From NCBI GenBank assembly GCA_963698085.1, contig OY969122.1, positions 2,170,001 to 2,234,000 of the forward strand: a DNA stretch of 64,000 nucleotides, in the 5' to 3' direction. The notes below the pieces were generated by a model. That model saw nothing but the letters and a program-made list of their open reading frames with translations, was not told where the DNA came from and made no database searches. Source of the DNA: VRUE01 sp963698085 (GTDB lineage: Bacteria; Actinomycetota; Thermoleophilia; Solirubrobacterales; 70-9). Below, piece after piece: positions 59,341 to 64,000 of this stretch. The translations under genes and the position numbers were made by a program. Each line of letters starts with the position of its first letter. Position 1 is the first letter of the stretch.

Positions 59341-61156
59341 CGATCGCGAAGCCCGGGTCGGGCTCGTCGAGCAGGCCCAGCAGATCGCCGATCTTCTCGC
59401 CGTCTCCCTCGACCCGCAGGCGACCGCTCTCGGCGAGTGCGGCGATGTCGGCGGTTTTGAGCAGGAGCTGGTCGAGCGCTTCGCGGTCAACCAGGAGGGT
59501 CGCTTCCGCCAAGGGCTCGTGGCGACCGGAGCGGTGGTGCAGCACGCCGTTGCGGACGGTGATGGCGTGTGCCTCGTCAGGGTCTGAGATCATCCAGTCG
59601 ATTCGCAACTCCGTCTTCCAGGCGCGCGGGCCGTCGAGCCGGATCGCCATCGCATCCAGCAACTGGGCCACCGAGAGGTTGGCGACGATGTCCGGAGGGG
59701 CGGCTGCGGTTGGCGTGCCGCCGATCCCCTCGCGTAGCTCCTTCGCGCCCATCAGGAAGAAGTTGCGCCAGGTCGGGTTCACGGCGCCATGGCCGAGCTG
59801 CCCCAGGGCTTCGGCCTGAAGCTCGCGCGCCGCCTCGTTCTCGGGCTCGGCGAAGACGACGTGGTTGACGACCTCCGCGACCCAGCGGTAGTCGCCGTCC
59901 TCGAACGACTTGCGAGCCTTCTCCAGCACCGCTTCGCTGCCGCCCATGAACTCAAGGTAGCGGCGGGCCTGCTCGACCGGAGGATGCTCCCAGAGGTGCG
60001 CTGGGTTGCCGTCGAACCAGCCCATGTAGCGCTGGTAGATCGCCTTCGTGTTGTGGCTGACCGAGCCGTAGAACTCGCGGCAGTGCCACTCGCGGGCGAG
60101 GCTCGGCGGCAGCTCGACCTGCTCGGCGATCTCGGCGCCGGTGTGGCCCTTGTTCAGCAGCCGCAGGGTTTGGTCGTGCAGGTAGGTGTAGAGGTCGCGC
60201 TGCCTTTCGAGCAGGTCGACGATCCGCTCGCTTCCCCAACAGGCCCAGTGGTGGCCGCTGAAGAGGACCTCGGAGTCGGCCCCAAAGAGCTCGATCGCCT
60301 CGTCGAGGTAGCGGGCCCAGATCCGCGGGTCGCGGACCAGGGCGCCGCGCGGGGTAAGGATGTTGTGCATCGAGCGGGCGACGTTGTCGGCGGCGCAGAG
60401 CACCTTTGCCTGCGGGAAGTGGATGTTCATCGCCGCCGGTGCCTCGGTACCGGGGGTGAGCTGGAAGGTCATCCGCACGCCGTCGACGACCTCCGTCTGC
60501 CCGGTCGCGCCGACCTCAACCGTGGGCGGGATCAGCGTGATCGTGCCCAGCGAGGTGGTCTGTCCGAGGCCGGAGCCGATCTGCCCCCGCGGCCCGCGCT
60601 CGAGCAGCGCTCCGTACATGTAGCCGGCGCGGCGCGCCATCGCGGTGCCGGCAAAGACGTTCTCGCTGACAGCGTGGTGGAGAAAGCCGGCCGGCGCCAG
60701 CACGGGGATCTCCCTCGCCTCGATTTCCTCTGCCGAGACGACCCCTTTGGCGCCGCCGAAGTGGTCGACGTGGCTGTGGGTATAGATCAGGCCGGTGACC
60801 GGCCGGTCACCGCGGTGCTCGCGATAGAGGGCGAGTGCCGCAGCCGCGGTCTCGGCCGAGACCAGTGGGTCGATCACGATGATTCCGTCGGTGCCCTCGA
60901 CCACGTGCATGTTGGAGAGGTCGAAGCCGCGCAGTTGGTAGAAGCCCGGCGTCAGCTCGAAGAGGCCGCTGATCCGGGTCAGCTGGCTCTGTCGCCAGAG
61001 GGTGGGATTGGCGGTATCCGGCGCCTCGTCGTCGAGGAAGTCGTAGGAGCGCAGGTCCCAGACCGTGCGGCCGTCCTCGTTCTCGACCACCGGCGGGTCG
61101 AAGGAGGCGACGAGACCTCGTTGCGCTTCCTCGAAGTCTCGTGCCCCCTCCGCCAT
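59327..61156 (-). CDS. Alkyl sulfatase (metallo-beta-lactamase fold, SdsA1/BDS1 type)
   Basis: 609 aa, cleaves long-chain alkyl sulfate esters to alcohol and sulfate. The N-terminal MBL domain has HTHSHVDHFGGAKG (HxHxDH type; THSHVDH) and DPLVSAETAAAAL. ETLFSGHHWACWGSE-like text reads VLFSGHHWACWGSE. The dimerisation domain (about 370-500) includes MGWFDGNPAHLWEHP, and the C-terminal SCP2-like domain covers about 505-605. No obvious signal peptide, so it is probably cytoplasmic. 14 nt from the alkaline phosphatase start of the same strand. Confidence 0.92.
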   Translation of the reverse strand: MAEGARDFEEAQRGLVASFDPPVVENEDGRTVWDLRSYDFLDDEAPDTANPTLWRQSQLTRISGLFELTPGFYQLRGFDLSNMHVVEGTDGIIVIDPLVSAETAAAALALYREHRGDRPVTGLIYTHSHVDHFGGAKGVVSAEEIEAREIPVLAPAGFLHHAVSENVFAGTAMARRAGYMYGALLERGPRGQIGSGLGQTTSLGTITLIPPTVEVGATGQTEVVDGVRMTFQLTPGTEAPAAMNIHFPQAKVLCAADNVARSMHNILTPRGALVRDPRIWARYLDEAIELFGADSEVLFSGHHWACWGSERIVDLLERQRDLYTYLHDQTLRLLNKGHTGAEIAEQVELPPSLAREWHCREFYGSVSHNTKAIYQRYMGWFDGNPAHLWEHPPVEQARRYLEFMGGSEAVLEKARKSFEDGDYRWVAEVVNHVVFAEPENEAARELQAEALGQLGHGAVNPTWRNFFLMGAKELREGIGGTPTAAAPPDIVANLSVAQLLDAMAIRLDGPRAWKTELRIDWMISDPDEAHAITVRNGVLHHRSGRHEPLAEATLLVDREALDQLLLKTADIAALAESGRLRVEGDGEKIGDLLGLLDEPDPGFAIVTPD

Positions 61157-61169
61157 GCCGGGGAGTCTG

Positions 61170-62555
61170 TCAGTTGCCGTGACCGATCAGGGTCTGGAAC
61201 AGGTCGGTCTGATCGTTGACCCCCATGATGTTCGTGGCCTGTGGGCCGATTGCCGCAATGGGCACGCGGGCGCCGGTGTGGGTCTGGCCGCTCGCGGTCT
61301 TGCCGGTCGCGTAGGAAACGCGAATCGGGTAGCCGTCAGCCGTTTCCAGCGTCGCATAGAAGCCCGGCGTGTCCTGGTTGGCGCCGACGATCTGGCTCGT
61401 GTGCGAGTGGTCGGCGGTGATCACGACGAGCGTGTCCTCGTGGTCCTCCTGGTACTCCAGGGTGACGCCGACCGCCTCGTCGAAGGCGAGGTTCTCGCCG
61501 ATCTGACCGCAGACGTCGGAGGCGTGGTCGCGCTTGTCGATCGAGGCTCCCTCAACCTGGAGGAAGAAGCCCTTGCGGTTCTCCAGCAGGTCGATCGCCT
61601 TGTCGGTCATCGCCGCCAGGCTCGGCTCGTTGGCGGGCCGGTTGGTCTCGTCGCAGCGGAATTTGGCCCCGCCCGCCCCTGGCGTCGGGGCTGCGATCAG
61701 GGGTTTGAACTCGGTGGTCATGTTGCCCGGGGTGAAGAGACCGAGCACCGGACCTTTGTCCAGCGAGGTGATCGCGTCGAGCTCGGTCGCGCTCTGCACG
61801 TAGCGGTAGCCCTCCGTCTGGGCGTAGTCGATCACCGTTTTCGTGCTCGAGTCGAGCGTCTGCAGGTAGCGGTTGCGGCCGCCGCCGAGGTTGACGTCGA
61901 GCAGGTGGTCGACCTGCTGCTCGGCGATCGAGCCGAGACCGCCTTTGCCTTTCGCCTCGGACGGGCAGATGTTGCGGGTGTCGTTGGGACCCTGGCAGGC
62001 CCGCTGCGAGATGTGCGAGGAGGGCGCGGCCGGGGTCGCGTCGGTGATCTCCGCGGTGGAGACGTTGCCGACCCGCATGCCGCGTTTGTCAGCGATCTCG
62101 AACGTGGTCGTGAAGCCGGCGTTGGAGCCGGGGATGCTCTCGTCCGCGCTCGGGCCCTGCGAGAGGCGGGCGTCGATCGTCTTCTTGCCGGTCGACCAGG
62201 CGGTCGCGGTCGGCGCCGAGTCCGGCACGTAGTTCGGCGGGTACTCGGGGCCCGGGCCGGCCGAGAGGCCGTAGGTGATCAGCTCGCCCGCGAAGGGCAG
62301 CGTCTCCATGTTCAGCGTCCCCTCCGCGCCCTCGCCGTAATAGCGCGCCAGGGTGATCTCGCTGTCGCCCATGCCGTCGCCGATCAGCAGGATGACGTTT
62401 TTCGGCTTGTGGGGATCGATCAGCTTCTTGATCGCGTGTGAGTTGCCGTCGTTGCCACCCCAGCCGTTGTTGGCGACCGCCACCGCGCTCACGGCGCTGA
62501 CGATCAGCAACGTCAGGGCCGCGAACAGGCCCAGGTGCCTTCTCTTGCCTCGCAT
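61170..62555 (-). CDS. Secreted alkaline phosphatase (PhoA family)
   Basis: 461 aa, with a signal peptide (LFAALTLLIVSAVSAVAVA). Zinc/Mg centre and nucleophile: ILLIGDGMGDSEI (Asp), PDSAPTATAW (Ser), VEGASIDKRDHA, ITADHSHTSQI and QTHTGARVP (His). Hydrolyses phosphomonoesters outside the membrane; together with the alkyl sulfatase it suggests scavenging of phosphate and sulfate. AAGGAG precedes the ATG. No clear Pho box seen. Confidence 0.95.
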   Translation of the reverse strand: MRGKRRHLGLFAALTLLIVSAVSAVAVANNGWGGNDGNSHAIKKLIDPHKPKNVILLIGDGMGDSEITLARYYGEGAEGTLNMETLPFAGELITYGLSAGPGPEYPPNYVPDSAPTATAWSTGKKTIDARLSQGPSADESIPGSNAGFTTTFEIADKRGMRVGNVSTAEITDATPAAPSSHISQRACQGPNDTRNICPSEAKGKGGLGSIAEQQVDHLLDVNLGGGRNRYLQTLDSSTKTVIDYAQTEGYRYVQSATELDAITSLDKGPVLGLFTPGNMTTEFKPLIAAPTPGAGGAKFRCDETNRPANEPSLAAMTDKAIDLLENRKGFFLQVEGASIDKRDHASDVCGQIGENLAFDEAVGVTLEYQEDHEDTLVVITADHSHTSQIVGANQDTPGFYATLETADGYPIRVSYATGKTASGQTHTGARVPIAAIGPQATNIMGVNDQTDLFQTLIGHGN

Positions 62556-62689
62556 CGAAAGAATCTCCTTGTCGTCGTTCGATCGGATCCGGTTGGACCC
62601 GAGGCGACGCTAAAAGCGGCCGGCCCGCGTCCTGCTAAACGAAGGTTGCGGGCCTGAGACAGTGCTGATACAGCGCGGTGAAGGAATTG

Positions 62690-63871
62690 CTAACCGGCTG
62701 TCAAGCGTGGGGCGGGGCGGTAGGCGTCGCCGTGCTCGGCGCGCAGCGCTTCGAGCAGGACGCCGGCACGCCCCGACCCGATCAGCGCGGTCAGCTCCAG
62801 CGGACCACGGGGCCAGTTGAAGCCGAGTCGCATCGCGGTGTCCATGTCCCGCGGCGAGCCGACCTCCTCTTCGAGGGCGAAGGCCACCTCGTTGGCGATC
62901 TGGGCAAAGAGGCGGGTGAGGATCGTCTCGGCGGCCGGGTCGATCTTCCCCAGCGCCGCGGGGTCGAGCGTTGGAGCCTCGATGCCGAGGTCGGCATCCG
63001 CCTCGCGGTGCGGCCCGTCCCCGTACTCGTAGAAGCCACGACCGCCCTTGCGGCCGAGCAACCCTTCGCCGACCATCCGCTCCTGAATTGGGCTCGGGCA
63101 CCAGCGCTCGGGCTCGCCGCCCTGCCTGTAGAAGGATCGGGCGACGCTGAGGTTGACGTCGAGGCCGATCAGGTCGATCAGCTCGAACGGGCCCATGCGG
63201 AAGCCGCCGCCGAGGCGGACGACGCGGTCGATCGTCTTCGCGTCGGCGACCCCCTCGGCGAGCATCCGCAGCGACTCGAGGCTGAAGGGTCGGGCGAGGC
63301 GGTTGGCGATGAAGCCGGGGCTGTCCTTGGCGCGGATCGGCGTGCGTCCCATGCGCCGGCCGACCTCGGCGCTCGCCGCCAGTGCCGTCTCGCTGGATCG
63401 TTCCGTCGAGACGATCTCGACCAGCTTCATCAAAGCCGGCGGGTTGAAGAAGTGCATGCCAACGACGCGCTCCGGGCCGGCGACGCCTTCGCCGATCGCG
63501 GTCACCGGCAGCGAAGAGGTGTTAGTTGCGAGGATCGCGCCCGTCCCGCAGGTCTCGGCGAGGGTGGCGAACAGTTTTTGCTTCAGCTCCAGATCCTCCG
63601 GCGCCGCCTCCACCACCAGGTCGCATTCGCACAGCTCGTCGAGGCTCGCTGCGCCGCCGGCACGGGCGCTCGCCTCCTCGGCCTCCGGTTCGCTCCACAT
63701 GCCCTTGGCGACGCCCTTGGCCAGCGCTGCGCGCATGCGGTCGATCCCAGCTTCCAGCGCTGCCGGGACCGGGTCGTGCAGGCGGGTCTCATACCCGCCG
63801 AGCGCCGCGATCTGGGCGATTCCGGCCCCCATCGTGCCGGCACCAATGACGCCGACCCGTTCTACGGCCAC
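62690..63871 (-). CDS. 3-hydroxyacyl-CoA dehydrogenase
   Basis: 393 aa, NAD-dependent oxidation in beta-oxidation or phenylacetate catabolism. Rossmann motif VGVIGAGTMGAGIAQIAAL, NTSSLPVTAIG, MHFFNPPALMKLVEIV (catalytic His region), DSPGFIANRL, then two C-terminal dimerisation repeats, with DLIGLDVN and LIGSGRAG-type ends. GTG start overlaps nothing but lies 2 nt from the enoyl-CoA hydratase stop, so one operon. Confidence 0.93.
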   Translation of the reverse strand: MAVERVGVIGAGTMGAGIAQIAALGGYETRLHDPVPAALEAGIDRMRAALAKGVAKGMWSEPEAEEASARAGGAASLDELCECDLVVEAAPEDLELKQKLFATLAETCGTGAILATNTSSLPVTAIGEGVAGPERVVGMHFFNPPALMKLVEIVSTERSSETALAASAEVGRRMGRTPIRAKDSPGFIANRLARPFSLESLRMLAEGVADAKTIDRVVRLGGGFRMGPFELIDLIGLDVNLSVARSFYRQGGEPERWCPSPIQERMVGEGLLGRKGGRGFYEYGDGPHREADADLGIEAPTLDPAALGKIDPAAETILTRLFAQIANEVAFALEEEVGSPRDMDTAMRLGFNWPRGPLELTALIGSGRAGVLLEALRAEHGDAYRPAPRLTAG

Positions 63872-63873
63872 GC

Positions 63874-64000
63874 TCAGCGTCCCTCGAACTTTGGCTCCCG
63901 CTTCTCGAGGAAGGCCTGCATGCCCTCGACCCGATCCTCGGTTGCCATCGCGATCTCATACAGCCGGCGCTCGTTCTCGAGCCCGGCGGAGAGCGCCGTC
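63874..64000 (-). CDS. Enoyl-CoA hydratase, C-terminal end (partial)
   Basis: Only the last ~41 residues are in the window: LENERRLYEIAMATEDRVEG, MQAFLEKREPKFEGR, stop at 63874. The TEDRxEGMxAFLEKRxPxFxG ending is typical of crotonase-family enoyl-CoA hydratases. Upstream of the 3-hydroxyacyl-CoA dehydrogenase. Confidence 0.82.
   Translation of the reverse strand, partial: TALSAGLENERRLYEIAMATEDRVEGMQAFLEKREPKFEGR

Noticed and set aside
62556..62689. Pho box upstream of the alkaline phosphatase
   Set aside because: A single TTCACC-like match is present but no direct-repeat pair with proper spacing.

Overview
The window is 64 kb of very GC-rich, densely packed bacterial chromosome. Several features point to a deep-branching actinobacterium, most likely class Thermoleophilia (Solirubrobacterales or Gaiellales relatives): a GuaB3-type IMP dehydrogenase, a short subunit-IV-like oxidase protein, a c-di-AMP riboswitch ahead of an M23 peptidase, many start codons with a TAnnnT box 7-12 nt upstream and no Shine-Dalgarno, and many 1-, 4- or 8-nt gene overlaps. 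The class is inferred; no rRNA is present. I saw no tRNA, rRNA, CRISPR array, prophage or transposase. No gene-free stretch exceeds about 270 nt. The two longest (22202-22468 and 54193-54463) hold a riboswitch with divergent promoters, and a repeat element, respectively.

Layout. 1-7014 (minus): DUF1802 end, fused HyuA-HyuB hydantoinase, NadB, a coiled-coil protein and a glycosyltransferase. 7159-19171 (plus): Flp-like pilin, RNase PH, dITP/XTP pyrophosphatase, a CDF transporter, two small proteins, the TldD/TldE protease pair, HU, a LysM protein, a D-Ala-D-Ala carboxypeptidase, a PfkB sugar kinase, GuaB3 and GuaA. 19242-22201: a polytopic membrane protein, then ZIP transporter, Fur/Zur regulator and riboswitch-controlled M23 peptidase on the minus strand. 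22469-34700 (plus, except Fic): L13, S9, GlmM, GlmS, a DUF3352 lipoprotein, a Fic protein on the minus strand, NnrDE, CBS protein, alanine racemase, CCA-adding enzyme and IF-1. Together GlmM, GlmS, Alr, the carboxypeptidase and the M23 enzyme form a scattered cell-wall set. 34791-41325: a GH63-type glycosidase, ABC-2 exporter, amidase and small proteins. 41346-54192: a glycosyltransferase followed by two cytochrome-oxidase loci. 54464-64000: PAP2 and UPF0104 membrane proteins, thioredoxin reductase, GreA, a coiled-coil protein, UBP zinc finger, alkyl sulfatase, alkaline phosphatase and beta-oxidation genes.

The most striking locus is the minus-strand cluster 50329-54192. It encodes full-length homologues of cytochrome oxidase subunits I and II that have lost nearly all metal ligands: five of six subunit-I histidines, and both CuA cysteines plus the CuA histidine and glutamate of the loop. 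They are co-transcribed with a heme O synthase and two small membrane proteins, next to a canonical, fully liganded aa3-type set (ctaC-ctaD-ctaE, 42825-47040). It looks like a conserved, redox-silent paralogue of the oxidase rather than a decayed gene.

The second striking feature is a high load of short repeats. I found at least six families and 16 copies, named A-F here. Many are near-perfect palindromes inserted in frame inside conserved genes (hyuA-hyuB junction, glmM, a glycosyltransferase, rpsI, the carboxypeptidase, a membrane protein) or supplying gene ends and starts. Family D is unusual: each copy is a 21-23-codon micro-ORF whose stop overlaps the next gene's start and which carries a Shine-Dalgarno for that gene.
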